Shown: one piece after another, positions 21,321-32,394 of the stretch
Layout: the number at the start of each line of letters is the position of its first letter
Position numbering within the stretch: the first letter of the stretch is position 1
Assembly (NCBI GenBank): GCA_020796225.1
Contig: CM036767.1
Coordinates: forward strand, 14,102,927-14,166,926
From: Arion vulgaris
Lineage: Eukaryota > Mollusca > Gastropoda > Stylommatophora > Arionidae
DNA length: 64,000 nt
Direction of reading: 5' to 3'
Notes under the pieces: generated by a model
The model's input: the letters and a program-made list of their open reading frames with translations, nothing else
Told to the model about the DNA's origin: nothing
The model's database searches: none
Program-made: the position numbers and the translations under genes

Positions 21321-23849
21321 TTAGCAGGCGTTGAGGATCATGTTTCTGCATAACTTTATGTCCTTAGTGATGTATATTATAGTTAGCTGGCGTTGAGGAT
21401 CATGTCTCTGCCCAACTTTATGTCCTTAGTGATGTATATTATAGTTAGCTGGCTTTGAGGATCATGTCTCTGCACAACTTTATGTCCTTAGTGATGTATA
21501 TTATAGTTAGCTGGCGTTGAGGATCATGTCTCTGCATACCGTTATGTCCTTAGTGATGTATATTATAGTTAGCTGGCTTTGAGGATCATGTCTCTGCCCA
21601 ACTTTATGTCCTTAGTGATGTATATTATAGTTAGCAGGCGTTGAGGATCATGTCTCTGCCCAACTTTATGTCCTTAGTGATGTATATTATAGTTAGCAGG
21701 CGTTGAGGATCATGTCTCTGCATAACTTTATGTCCTTAGTGATGTATATTTTATAGTTAGTTGGCTTTGAGGATCATGTCTCTGCCCAACTTTATGTCCT
21801 TAGTGATGTATATTATAGTTAGCTGGCGTTGAGGATCATGTCTCTGCATAACTTTATGTCCTTAGTGATGTATATTTTATAGTTAGCAGGCTTTGAGGAT
21901 CATGTCTCTGCCCAACTTTATGTCCTTAGTGATGTATATTATAGTTAGCAGGCGTTGAGGATCATGTCTCTGCATAACTTTATGTCCTTAGTGATGTATA
22001 TTTTATAGTTAGTTGGCTTTGAGGATCATGTCTCTGCCCAACTTTATGTCCTTAGTGATGTATATTATAGTTAGCTGGCGTTGAGGATCATGTCTCTGCA
22101 TAACTTTATGTCCTTAGTGATGTATTTTATAGTTAGCAGGCGTTGAGGATCATGTCTCTGCATAACTTTATGTCCTTAGTGATGTATTTTATAGTTAGCA
22201 GGCGTTGAGGATCATGTCTCTGCATAACTTTATGTCCTTAGTGATGTATATTATAGTTAGCAGGCGTTGAGGATCATGTCTCTGCATAACTTTATGTCCT
22301 TAGTGATGTATTTTATAGTTAGCAGGCGTTGAGGATCATGTCTCTGCCCAACTTTATGTCCTTAGTGATGTATTTTATAGTTAGCAGGCGTTGAGGATCA
22401 TGTCTCTGCATAACTTTATGTCCTTAGTGATGTATATTTTATAGTTAGCAGGCGTTGAGGATCATGTCTCTGCATAACTTTATGTCCTTAGTGATGTATA
22501 TTATAGTTAGCAGGCGTTGAGGATCATGTCTCTGCCCAACTTTATGTCCTTAGTGATGTATATTATAGTTAGCTGGCGTTGAGGATCATGTCTCTGCCCA
22601 ACTTTATGTCCTTAGTGATGTATTTTATAGTTAGCAGGCGTTGAGGATCATGTCTCTGCATAACTTTATGTCCTTAGTGATGTATTTTATAGTTAGCAGG
22701 CGTTGAGGATCATGTCTCTGCATAACTTTATGTCCTTAGTGATGTATATTTTATAGTTAGCAGGCGTTGAGGATCATGTCTCTGCCCAACTTTATGTCCT
22801 TAGTGATGTATATTATAGTTAGCTGGCGTTGAGGATCATGTCTCTGCATAACTTTATGTCCTTAGTGATGTATTTTATAGTTAGCAGGCGTTGAGGATCA
22901 TGTCTCTGCATAACTTTATGTCCTTAGTGATGTATTTTATAGTTAGCAGGCGTTGAGGATCATGTCTCTGCATAACTTTATGTCCTTAGTGATGTATATT
23001 ATAGTTAGCAGGCGTTGAGGATCATGTCTCTGCATAACTTTATGTCCTTAGTGATGTATATTATAGTTAGCTGGCGTTGAGGATCATGTCTCTGCATAAC
23101 TTTATGTCCTTAGTGATGTATATTATAGTTAGCTGGCGTTGAGGATCATGTCTCTGCATAACTTTATGTCCTTAGTGATGTATATTATAGTTAGCTGGCG
23201 TTGAGGATCATGTCTCTGCATAACTTTATGTCCTTAGTGATGTATATTATAGTTAGCAGGTGTTGAGGATCATGTCTCTGCACAACTTTATGTCCTTAGT
23301 GATGTATTTTATAGTTAACTGGCGTTGAGGATCATGTTTCTGCATAACTTTATGTCCTTAGTGATGTGTATTATAGTTAGCAGGCGTTGAGGATCATGTC
23401 TCTGCATAACTTTATGTCCTTAGTGATGTATATTATAGTTAGCTGGCGTTGAGGATCATGTCTCTGCATAACGTTATGTCCTTAGTGATGTATATTATAG
23501 TTAGCTGGCGTTGAGGATCATGTCTCTGCATAACTTTATGTCCTTAGTGATGTATATTATAGTTAGCTGGCGTTAAGGATCATGTTTCTGCACAACTTTA
23601 TGTCCTTAGTGATGTATATTATAGTTAGCTGGCGTTGAGGATCATGTCTCTGCACAACTTTATGTCGTTGAGGATCATGTCTCTGCATAACGTTATATCC
23701 TTAGTGATGTATATTATAGGTAGCTGCCGTTGAGGATCATGTCTCTGCACAACTTTATGTCGTTGAGGATCATGTCTCTGCATAACTTTATGTCCTTAGT
23801 GATGTATTTTATAGTTAGCTGGCGTTGAGGATCATGTCTCTGCATAACT
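21321..23849. repeat. 62-bp satellite array, about 41 copies
   Basis: The unit starts TTAGCAGGCGTTGAGGATCA, continues TGTCTCTGCATAACTTTATG and ends CCTTAGTGATGTATATTATA plus G. Positional variants (AGCAGG/AGCTGG, GCATAAC/GCCCAAC/GCACAAC, TATATT/TATTTT) recur in runs. The last units (23640-23800) are shortened and rearranged. Confidence 0.97.
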
Positions 23850-24020
23850 ACTTGTCGTTGAAGAGTATGGTTCATGGAAGACGATTCAGGGGCACAGCCA
23901 AGACCACGGTGGCTATAGAAATATTACTTGTCGTTGAAGAGTATGGTTCATGGAAGACGATTCAGGGGCACAGCCAAGACCACGGTGGCTATAGAAATAT
24001 TACATGTCGTTGAAGAAGAC
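23850..24020. repeat. 77-bp tandem duplication
   Basis: Two identical 77-bp copies beginning ACTTGTCGTTGAAGAGTATG, with the start of a third. It abuts the 62-bp array. Confidence 0.9.
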
Positions 24021-24141
24021 GGGGAAACTTGCAAGTAATGGAATGTTTTTCAAGCGGTTATGATAATGAGATCGACGTTCTGCAAATGACATAACAAATG
24101 ATTTGATGGTTATAGGCAGTTTTAGTTTGGAATAGTTAGTC

Positions 24142-24367
24142 TTAACCCTTTAGCTGCTAAGGACGTATATATACGTTTTCCCATTCACTGCTAAAGGCGC
24201 ATTAACACGTTTGTTATTATCTCTCCTCTGTGGGCTAAAGACGTGTTAACACGTGATACATTGCTACTGTCACTGCTTGAGGTGTACATTCACGTTTGTG
24301 ACCTAGAAACAAAGAGTAGCTATTTTTAGCTCAGCCTTCGGAAAGTATGTAGCAGCGAAAGGGTTAA
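24142..24367. mobile_element. piggyBac-type MITE
   Basis: TTAA on both sides (24142-24145 and 24364-24367). Terminal repeats are TTAACCCTTTAGCTGCTAA and GCAGCGAAAGGGTTAA. The CCCTTT/AAAGGG ends with a TTAA target are characteristic of piggyBac elements. About 220 bp, noncoding. Confidence 0.88.
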
Positions 24368-24606
24368 TGGCAAAGTGGTTAAGTCTATTGCCTGTCGTAC
24401 TAAAGGTTGTGGGTTTGAATCTGGACTGAGAAACATGTGCAGTTTTTGAATGAGATACTTGGGATTGTTGTCGGAGCTACAGAGTTCGTGCTTTGTGCAA
24501 TGCTATCGGCAGATGACGTGTTATTTCTGCAGACAGGGGCGGAACCATATGGGAAAACCCGGTGCAAGGAAGTCAATCTTTCTTCTTTGGACCTTTCAGT
24601 TTGGAA
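24368..24606 (+). mobile_element. SINE-C
   Basis: The head reads GGCAAAGTGGTTAAGTCTAT, the B-box-like region GGGTTTGAATCTGG. The body matches the copy at 19745. Confidence 0.8.
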
Positions 24607-24733
24607 TATCTTCAGTGCACTCCGGACATGTTCTTAGGTGCTTCGATCTCCTTCGCAATATCTTCATTGCACTCCGGACATGTCCTTAGGTGCTTCGATC
24701 TCCTTCGCAATATCTTCATTGCACTCCGGACAT
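24607..24733. repeat. 52-bp repeat, left part, split by RTE-2
   Basis: Two and a half units containing GGACATGTCCTTAGGTGCTT and CGATCTCCTTCGCAATATCT. The array resumes at 28058 after the LINE. Confidence 0.92.
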
Positions 24734-27700
24734 TCGGTTTTCCGGTTCCGGTTTCAAGATGGAAGGTGTTGTTTTCTTCGTACTTGCTATGGTCGGTTGA
24801 TCTGAGGCCTAATAATCCTCAATCGTAAAAACCCCAGTATTTCCGAAACAGAGGATTTATCTAAATGTGTATCGTTCTATTAATGTGTAATGGCTACCCG
24901 TTCTAGTTTATTAAATAGTAAGCAGTGTTAGAAATTCGGCTATTGGAATGTGAGGACTATGTTTCAAGCGGGAAAACCCGCTGAGGTGTGTAAAGAAATG
25001 AAAAATTATAACCTGGACATCTTGGGTGTCAGAGAGTGCAGATGGTTGGATTCAGGTAAAAATTATATATCTAGCGAAAATGTGTTTATTATTCATTCAG
25101 GGAGAGCTGATAATATTCATAAAGAAGGAGTTGGAATCATCATGACACATAAAGCTGCATCATCGTTCATTAGCTGGGAGCCAATCAACGAAAGAATTAT
25201 ATCAGCCCGACTACAAACTAAACACTTTAAACTTACAATTATACAATGTTACGCTCCAACGAACGACAGCACAGATGACCAGAAGGACAGATTTTACGCT
25301 TCACTGCTAGACGTTCTAAACAAAACACCTAGGCACGATTTCATTGTGACTATGGGCGACTTTAATGCTAAAATCGGCAATGACAACAAAGGCATAGAAA
25401 GGTTTATCGGCAAACATGGAATGGGCACCATGAATCAAAATGGTGAAAGACTACTGGAATTATGCGAACTGACTAATATGACTATAGCTAGTACATTTTT
25501 CCCACACAAAGACATCCATAAAACAACTTGGAATTCTCCTGACCAACATACAAAAACCAGATTGATCACTTCTGATAAACGCTGAAATTTCGTACGCCCG
25601 TCTTAGATGTAAGAGCCTACAGAGGGGCAGATATTGGCAGCGACCACAACTTATGCATTGCTCCGTCTTAGATGTAAGAGCCTACAGAGGGGCAGATATT
25701 GGCAGCGACCACAACTTATGCATTGCTCCGTCTTAGATGTAAGAGCCTACAGAGGGGCAGATATTGGCAGCGACCACAACTTATGCATTGCTCCGTCTTA
25801 GATGTAAGAGCTTACAGAGGGGCAGATATTGGCAGCGACCACAACTTATGCATTGCTAAAATAAGAACTAAATTGAAAGTATTATACAAACCACAAAAAA
25901 CGAAGAAAATAAATTCTAAACGCCTACTGTTACCAAATATTCAAAGTTCCTACAATATCGATATTCATAATAGATTCACCAACTTACATAACGTCACTAC
26001 AACAGGACATACCGAGAAGAACATAGAAAATCATTGGAACTTTTTAAAGAACACTATTAAATCTGCAGCAGCAGAAACAGCAGGATATATAAAAAAGGAA
26101 AGAAAGAATTGGTTAAGTGAAGAAACATGGCAAAAATCCAAGAAAGAAAAGAAGTTAAACTAAGAATGCTATCGACTCAAAATGAATCAACAGTCCTTGA
26201 ATATAGACAACTGGACAAAGATATTAAAGCAAATGCTCGCAAAGATAAACGTGATTACATCCAGAAGTTATCTCTAGAGGCAGAAACAGCATCCAAAACA
26301 GGGAACAGTAAAACACTCTTTCATATTATGAAACAGCTAACGAATCATCCACCGACGGCAAGCTGTCCCGTGAAAGGGAAAACAACGAATCCATACCATC
26401 ACAACAAGCACAATCGAAAAGATGGGCTGAACATTTTAAAGAGGTATTAAATAGACCCAACCCAGTGATAACACCAGTTTTTGAAACAGAAATACAAATG
26501 CTATCATTAAATGCACCCATTGGCGACTTCTCAATGGAAGAAATTAAACAAGCCATCAGGAAACTGAAAAAACAACAAAGCCAGCGGTAGCGACGATATT
26601 TCAGGAGAGATGCTAAAGCAACTGACGAGGAATCAATGGGATTCCTACGTACCTTAATGAACGATGTTTGGCAGAATGAGACCCTTCCAAAAGATTGGAA
26701 AGACGGAGTGATATTCAAGCTCCCAAAAAAGGCGATTTGTCAAATTGCAACAACTGGCGCGGAATAACTCTGCTATCAACACCTGGCAAACTATTCTGCA
26801 GCATTTTGATGGAGAGGCTGAAAAAGCCGTCGACGCAAGGCTAAGAGAAGAACAAGCTGGCTTTCCTCCACATCGTTCTTGTACCGATCATATCTTCACG
26901 CTGAGATCCATTACAGAAGAATCAATTGAATTCCAGTCACCACTAGTGATAAATTTTATAGACTTTCAGAAAGCATTTGATAGTCTTCATCGTTCTACTC
27001 TCTGGGAGATTCTTAAGACCTACGGCTTCCAGGAAAAGTACATCAATATTATAAAGCCTTCTATTCTGAAGCATCCTGCTGTGTAAGAACAGATGCAGGA
27101 AACTCAGACTGGTTCGCAGTCAATTCGGGTGTGAAGCAGGGCTGCGTGATGTCACCTATGCTTTTGGGATAGCTATAGACTGGATCATGCGCAAATGCAC
27201 CCAAGATGATCAACTAGGCATCAAATGGCTTAATAACAGCAGACTATTTGATCTTGACTTTGCCGATGACGTGGCCATATTGAATTCAACCACACAAGCA
27301 ACCCACAAACTAACGAGCAATCTTTGCACACTTGCAGAACAGGTTGGTCTCCAGATTAATTCTGCCAAGACCAAAATTATGGACCTCACAAACTCGACAG
27401 ACAACATCGTAATAAATGGCCAAACACTGGAGAAAGTTGAACATTTTACATATTTGGGTAGTAAAGTGTCAAACAACGGAGACACGATGAAAGAAATAAA
27501 CTCTCGTATTGCTATAGCAGCTAGTGCCTTCACTAAATTAACGAATATCTGGCAATCTCAAAACCTTAGTATATGCACAAAAGTTAAATTATTTAGGTCA
27601 TGTGTGATTCCTGTACTGACCTACGGTTGTGAAAATTGGAAATCAACAAAGAAAATTGATAAGAAACTGGACAGCTTTGAGAATAAATGTCTACGAAAAT

Positions 27701-28057
27701 TATTAAAAGTAAAATGGAGTGATTTCGTTTTTAACAACACAGTGAGAGATAGAACACATCAACAACCCGTTTCAAATATTATAAAGAAACGAAGGTGGAA
27801 ATATTTAGGTCATGTTCTTAGAGCAGACGAAAAGAGACTAAATCGACAAGTCCTTATGTGGTCACCAGTTGGGAAAAGAAAACGTGGAAGACCAAAGACC
27901 ACTCTTCGAAGAACCATCCAACAAGAAAGTAAACTATTGGGATGTAAAACCATACAAGATCTCCAACTGCTAGCAAAGAACCGTATCACATGGAGATCTA
28001 AAACCTCTGCTCTATGTGCCGCCTTTGGCTCGAAAGGAATAAACTAACTAACTAACT
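24734..28057 (+). mobile_element. RTE-2 LINE, near full length, inactive
   Basis: A 3.3-kb non-LTR retrotransposon with the domain order of the RTE superfamily. The APE endonuclease starts at 24932 with FGYWNVRTM, followed by ILGVRECRW, IIQCYAPTND, VTMGDFNAKIG and GSDHNLCI near 25840. RT follows: RLREEQAGFPPHRSCTDHIF, INFIDFQKAFDSL at 26950 (motif A), VNSGVKQGCVMSPM near 27130, and LDFADDVAILNS at 27255 (catalytic FADD). The C-terminus has HFTYLGSKVS, RRWKYLGHVLRADEKR and KRKRGRPKTTLRR, and the tail is (AACT)n. Frameshifts near 25600, 26160, 26450, 26600 and 27170 and an internal 65-bp array disrupt it. CCGGACAT, perhaps ACTCCGGACAT, borders both ends inside the split 52-bp repeat. Confidence 0.93.
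25598..25857 (+). repeat. 65-bp array inside the APE domain
   Basis: Four near-identical 65-bp copies, each coding the VLDVRAYRGADIGSDHN block at the end of the APE domain. The unit length shifts the frame at every copy. Confidence 0.95.
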
Positions 28058-28153
28058 CCGGACATGTCCTTAGGTGCTCCGATCTCCTTCGCAATATCTT
28101 CATTGCACTCCGGACATGTCCTTAGGTGCTCCGATCTCCTTCGCAATATCTCC
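28058..28153. repeat. 52-bp repeat, right part
   Basis: About two units continuing the array interrupted at 24733. They carry GTGCTCC where the left copies have GTGCTTC. Confidence 0.9.
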
Positions 28154-28242
28154 AACAGCGTCCATCGACTGACCGTACCAGTTCCATGTTGACTGATTAG
28201 CCTATTTATATACCTGCTGCACTGCTCTTATTTAAAAAATAT

Positions 28243-28427
28243 TTTTCTCCGTTCAGAAGCCTTGAGCTTTCAGCTCCGGCTCGTGCCATGGACATCGTAA
28301 CTTCGGTTCGATGCCCGAACACCGTAAATCTGGAGAACCTGTGGCTTCTTCAGCATGCGAATTGAACCGCAGTCACAGGGGCTTGTCATCCTCGTCAACG
28401 CGTACGAACACGCTGGGCAGGCGGGCT
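28243..28427 (-). mobile_element. SINE-A, deletion-rich copy
   Basis: Reverse SINE-A with many 1-3-bp losses against 8291-8504 and almost no other change. It lies head to head with the next SINE. Confidence 0.85.
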
Positions 28428-28446
28428 GCTTTATACACAGATAGTT

Positions 28447-28645
28447 GCCCGTCTGTCCAGCGTGTTCGTAGAGCGTTGACTACAGGTGACTATCCCTCTG
28501 TGTGTGCGGGTTCAATTCCGCGGGAGGGCAGAAAAGCCACAGATTCCCAGATTTACGGTGTTCGTGGCACCGAACCGAAGGGTTGCGATGTCCATGGCAC
28601 CGAGCCGAAGAGCTGAAAGCTCAAGGGCTTCTGGATCGGAAAAAT
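28447..28645 (+). mobile_element. SINE-A
   Basis: Forward copy with A box and GGTTCAATTCC intact, 19 bp from the inverted copy at 28243-28427. Confidence 0.9.
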
Positions 28646-28680
28646 ATATATACAGTTAGTTATATATTATCGATATCAGG

Positions 28681-29265
28681 GAAGACTGCGTAAAACTATG
28701 TAGCAAGGAAAGACTGCAGTAAAACTATGTAGCAAGGAAAGACTGCAGTAAACTATGTAGCAAGGAAGACTGCAGAAACTATGTAGCAAGGGAAGACTGC
28801 AGTAACTATGTAGCAGGGAAGACTGCAGTAAAACATGTGCAGGAAAGACTGCAGTAAACTAGTAGCAAGGGAAGACTGCAGTAAAACATGTAGCAAGGGA
28901 AGACTGCAGTAAAACTATGTAACAAGGGAAGACTGCAGTAAAACTATGTAGCAAGGGAAGACTGCAGTAAAACTAGTAGCAAGGAAGACTGCATAAACTA
29001 TGTAGCAAGGAAGACTGCAGTAAAACTATGTAGCAAGGAAGACTGCAGTAAACTATGTAGCAAGGAAGACTGCAGTAAACTATGTAGCAAGGAAGACTGC
29101 AGTAAAACTATGTAGCAAGGAAGACTGCAGTAAAACTATGTAGCAAGGAAGACTGCAGTAAACTATGTGCAAGGGAAGACTGCAGTAAAACTATGTAGCA
29201 ATGGTTAAACACGTAAAAACAAAGTACTTTAGTTTTACAAAATACAAACACAATAACAGTTAAAT
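28681..29265 (-). repeat. 28-bp array grown from a Penelope-like terminus
   Basis: About 19 copies of AAGGGAAGACTGCAGTAAAA followed by CTATGTAGC, ending in GTTAAACACGTAAAAACAAA and GTACTTTAGTTTTACAAA. This is the terminal sequence of the Penelope-like elements at 9890, 18825 and 38704, where the 28-bp unit occurs once. Units differ mainly by lost bases. Confidence 0.88.
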
Positions 29266-29305
29266 AGTTATAGTTATATATTACCTTTTATATGGACAAG
29301 CTTTT

Positions 29306-29742
29306 TTTTTCTTCTTCTTCTTCAAACGCTCCATATCGACCATCTGTCAACCACTCTGTGTGATTTATATGTGATCTGAGCCTAAGAGCGATTGTATGTT
29401 TTGCCAGTTATGCGCATCCGATTCTGCGCTGCTTATTTACTAGGTAGCATCCATGTCCTGCCTGAACCACAGGGACAGCGAAAGAAATGGGGGGCCAGAA
29501 ATACATGGAGACGAGGTTTGAGACGAGATCAACAATATAAAGAAGAGCTGAGAGAGCTGCAGAGATAGCTAGAGATAGGAAGACTTGCATGAGTTGGTTG
29601 AGGCTATGCCCAACCGTAAAACAGCAAAGATCTAAGAGAAGAAGAGCATCCCTAGGGCCTACATCAGTCGCCTCTTACGATATGTATTGTAGGTCGCAGT
29701 GGTACTATTCTTTGCTTCCCTTGCGGCCCCGGCACCATACGA
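29306..29742 (-). mobile_element. SINE-B1 split by a LINE-Q piece
   Basis: The B1 tail (CTCCATATCGACCATCTGTC) lies at 29325 and the head (CTTACGATATGTATTGTAGG, GCGGCCCCGG) at 29675-29740. The middle is displaced by 29453-29644. 29743-30085 has no recognised feature. Confidence 0.8.
29453..29644 (+). mobile_element. LINE-Q 3' end nested in SINE-B1
   Basis: Contains the LINE-Q terminal block (CACAGGGACAGCGAAAGAAA, AAATACATGGAGACGAGGTT, GGAAGACTTGCATGAGTTGG) and a GAAGAAG end. AGCATCC occurs on both sides, a possible 7-bp target duplication. Confidence 0.75.
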
Positions 29743-30098
29743 GGCGATATGGATAAGCAAAACTCAATACCCAAATAAAAAGCTAAATGTTTAACACATT
29801 TACTAGAAAAGGAACAAAGAATGCATGATCTTGCGGAGAAAAGTTAAGAAATGTTATTGCTGGATCGAAACTAAATGAGCTACGACTACATCGGATCGAT
29901 ACTAATGACCATTGAGTACAACTACCAGAAACATGTCTGCGTATGTTGAATTTCATGAGGTTCAGCCGCAGGAGAATTGGAAATAACTAGTATAGAGCTA
30001 AATATAGTAAGGTCACGACCCATGCCGCGTGCTATCGTAATGCTGTTTCCTTGTACAAGCCTAATGAAAGCTGGTACGTGTGATTAGACATTTTACCT

Positions 30099-30308
30099 GC
30101 CCGTCTGCCCAGCGAGTTCGTAGCGCGTTGGACTACGGGTGACTATCCTCTGTGTGTGCGGGTTCAATTCCGCGGGATGGCAGAAAAACCACAGATTCCC
30201 CAGATTTACAGTGTTCGTGGCACCGAACCGAAGGGTTACGATGTCCATGGCACCGAGTCGAAGAGCTGAAAAGCTCAAGTGCTTCTGGATCGGAAAAAAA
30301 GAAAAAAA
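30099..30308 (+). mobile_element. SINE-A with 13-bp duplication
   Basis: Complete copy flanked by AGACATTTTACCT (30086-30098 and 30309-30321). The A-rich tail is AAAAAAAGAAAAAAA. Confidence 0.93.
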
Positions 30309-30344
30309 AGACATTTTACCTCTACGTGGGATCTCTATTATTAA

Positions 30345-30592
30345 CTAGTTACACCCTTTGCTTTGTGTGTTGAAAGTTGTGTGTTCCAATCCGGACCACG
30401 CCGTTCTGTTCACGAGTGCAGTTTTAACCAGAAACTCCTATGATTGTTGACGGAGCTAAGGAGGTCATGCTTTGTGTAATACTCTCGGCAGGAGACGTAC
30501 CATTTCTACGGAGAGAGACGAAGCCATATTTGGTAAAACCCGGTGCAAAGAAGTCAATCCTTCGGCTTTAGACCGAATTTGGGACATCTGGT
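30345..30592 (+). mobile_element. SINE-C
   Basis: Matches the copy at 19745 through GAAGTCAATCCTTCGGCTTT. The following 17-bp array begins just after this tail. Confidence 0.78.
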
Positions 30593-30830
30593 TGTTGGCA
30601 TCTGAAGTTGTTGGACATCTGAAGTTGTTGACATCTGAAGTTGTTGGACATCTGAAGTTGTTGGACATCTGAAGTTGTTGGACATCTGAAGTTGTTGGAC
30701 ATCTGAAGTTGTTGGACATCTGAAGTTGTTGGACATCTGAAGTTGTTGGACATCTGAAGTTGTTGGACATCTGAAGTTGTTGGACATCTGAAGTTGTTGG
30801 ACATCTGAAGTTGTTGGACATCTGAAGTTG
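30593..30830. repeat. 17-bp minisatellite, about 14 copies
   Basis: The unit is TTGGACATCTGAAGTTG. The period of 17 gives 17-residue peptide repeats in every open frame. These frames are not genes. An unassigned piece ending in AAGAAGAAGAAG follows to 30975. Confidence 0.95.
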
Positions 30831-30999
30831 GAGAAGCACGCATGTCTGATTGGGGTCACTGATAATAAGGAAAGCAGCTCTTCACGCAAATATCAGACAG
30901 AAGCGACATACCAGACGCGATGTCTACGCCTGAATTCATAGCAAACAAACGCAAGAAGAAGAAGAAGACGAATTAGACATTTGTAATATCTTTCTCACC

Positions 31000-31157
31000 T
31001 AAGGAGACCCTGAAACGAACTTTGCTGAGAGAGGCAAGAAATATCGGTTTCATTGAGGAGATTGAGCGAGTTACCCAGGATAGAGCGGTATGGAGACATT
31101 TCTTGCAGGCCTTATGTAACGTATGACGGTACGAGAGGAATTATTATTATTATATCT
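31000..31157 (+). mobile_element. RTE-1 LINE, 3' end
   Basis: The last 140 bp of the family end in ATGACGGTACGAGAGGAATT and an ATT tail. Confidence 0.85.
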
Positions 31158-31234
31158 TTCAGATTTCATTTGATGTGTTGAATATATGTTACTGTTACTC
31201 TTGTACAAATGGCGCTCAAACTATTTTCACATGT

Positions 31235-31362
31235 TGTGTTATGTTATTCGATCGACGTGACGGCGCATTGGGAGTTCCCATGCGTGCTCCGTCCACAGAT
31301 GTAGCAGCCATTTCAAAGTCCACTTGCCTACCGTACCCATGAGAACTTGATTAGTATATCTT
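31235..31362 (-). mobile_element. LINE-G 3' end
   Basis: On the minus strand it encodes YTNQVLMGTVGKWTLKWLL and TEHAWELPMRRHVDRIT, and ends GAATAACATAACACAACATG. Its 5' side is interrupted by the MITE at 31364. Confidence 0.72.
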
Positions 31363-31363
31363 A

Positions 31364-32390
31364 CAGTGGCGGCTCGTCTTAAGGGACAGTGGGACCAGGC
31401 CCATAAAAAATAATGTGTAACGTGCATTTATTATTTATAATAATAATAATAATAATTCCTCTCGTACCGTTATACGTTACATAGGGCCTGCAAGTAATTT
31501 CTCCATACCGCTCTATCCTGGGCAACTCGCTCAATCTCCTCCATGGAACTGAGACCGATATTTCCTGCCTCTCTCAGCAAAGTTCGCTTCAGGGTCTCCT
31601 TAGGTCGTCCTCTCTTTCTTGAACCCTTTGCATCCAACTTCAATGCCTGCTTTGATATTCTTTGATCATTTCTCCTCAAGGTGTGCCCAACATATCTCCA
31701 TCTTCTCTTTCTTATAACAGTTGTCACTAGTGGTTGACCAGACATGTCTCTGATTTCATCACTTCTCCTGAATTCGTTCCATTTTATATTCATTATTTTT
31801 CGCAGACATCTATTTTCAAATGCATTCAACTTGCTTTCATATATCTTTAGTCATTTTCCAACTCTCGCTGGCATATGTTAGATTGATACAACATTTGAAT
31901 TGAAAATTCGTAATTTAGTTTTAATACTATATAACTTGCAGTTCCATATTTTATTTAGACTTTTAAAAGCTGATGTTGCTTTGCCAATTCGTATCATAAT
32001 TTCTTTTTAACATTTCCTGTGCAATCAAAATTGCTACCCAAATAGGTGAACTGCTCTGTTATTTTTATCATTTTAGATTCCAGTGTGATATCTGCATTAC
32101 TTGCCATAGGTGTCTTCATTATATTTGTTTTTTCATAGCTTATCTGCAGTCCAACTTTTGATGCTATAGATGACAAGTTGTCTGTTTTTCTTTGCATATC
32201 TTGGTTGTTTCTACTTAACAAGGCAATATCATCTACAAAATCCAAATCTTCTAATTTACTATTTTCTACCCAATCGATGCCAGTTTCATTTATTATTTAA
32301 TAAATTAAAATATAACCTAATCCAAAACCACGATTTTCCCGAAAATTTGTGTCTGGCCCCACAAACAAAAAAGATCACGCGCCGCCACTG
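31364..32390. mobile_element. hAT-type MITE split by RTE-1
   Basis: MITE halves 31364-31437 and 32287-32390 carry intact terminal repeats. The perfect duplication ATATCTTA lies at 31356-31363 and 32391-32398. Confidence 0.95.
31438..32286 (-). mobile_element. RTE-1 LINE nested in a MITE
   Basis: An 849-bp 5'-truncated copy encoding NQDMQRKTDNLSSIASKVG, EQFTYLGSNFDCTGNVKK and RRWRYVGHTLRRNDQ. CATTTATTATTTA flanks it as a 13-bp duplication (31425-31437 and 32287-32299). It lacks the 23-bp duplication. Confidence 0.95.
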
Positions 32391-32394
32391 ATAT

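Noticed and set aside
32170..32391. Plus-strand frames across 31.4-32.4 kb
   Set aside because: Antisense to the RTE-1 coding strand and the MITE.
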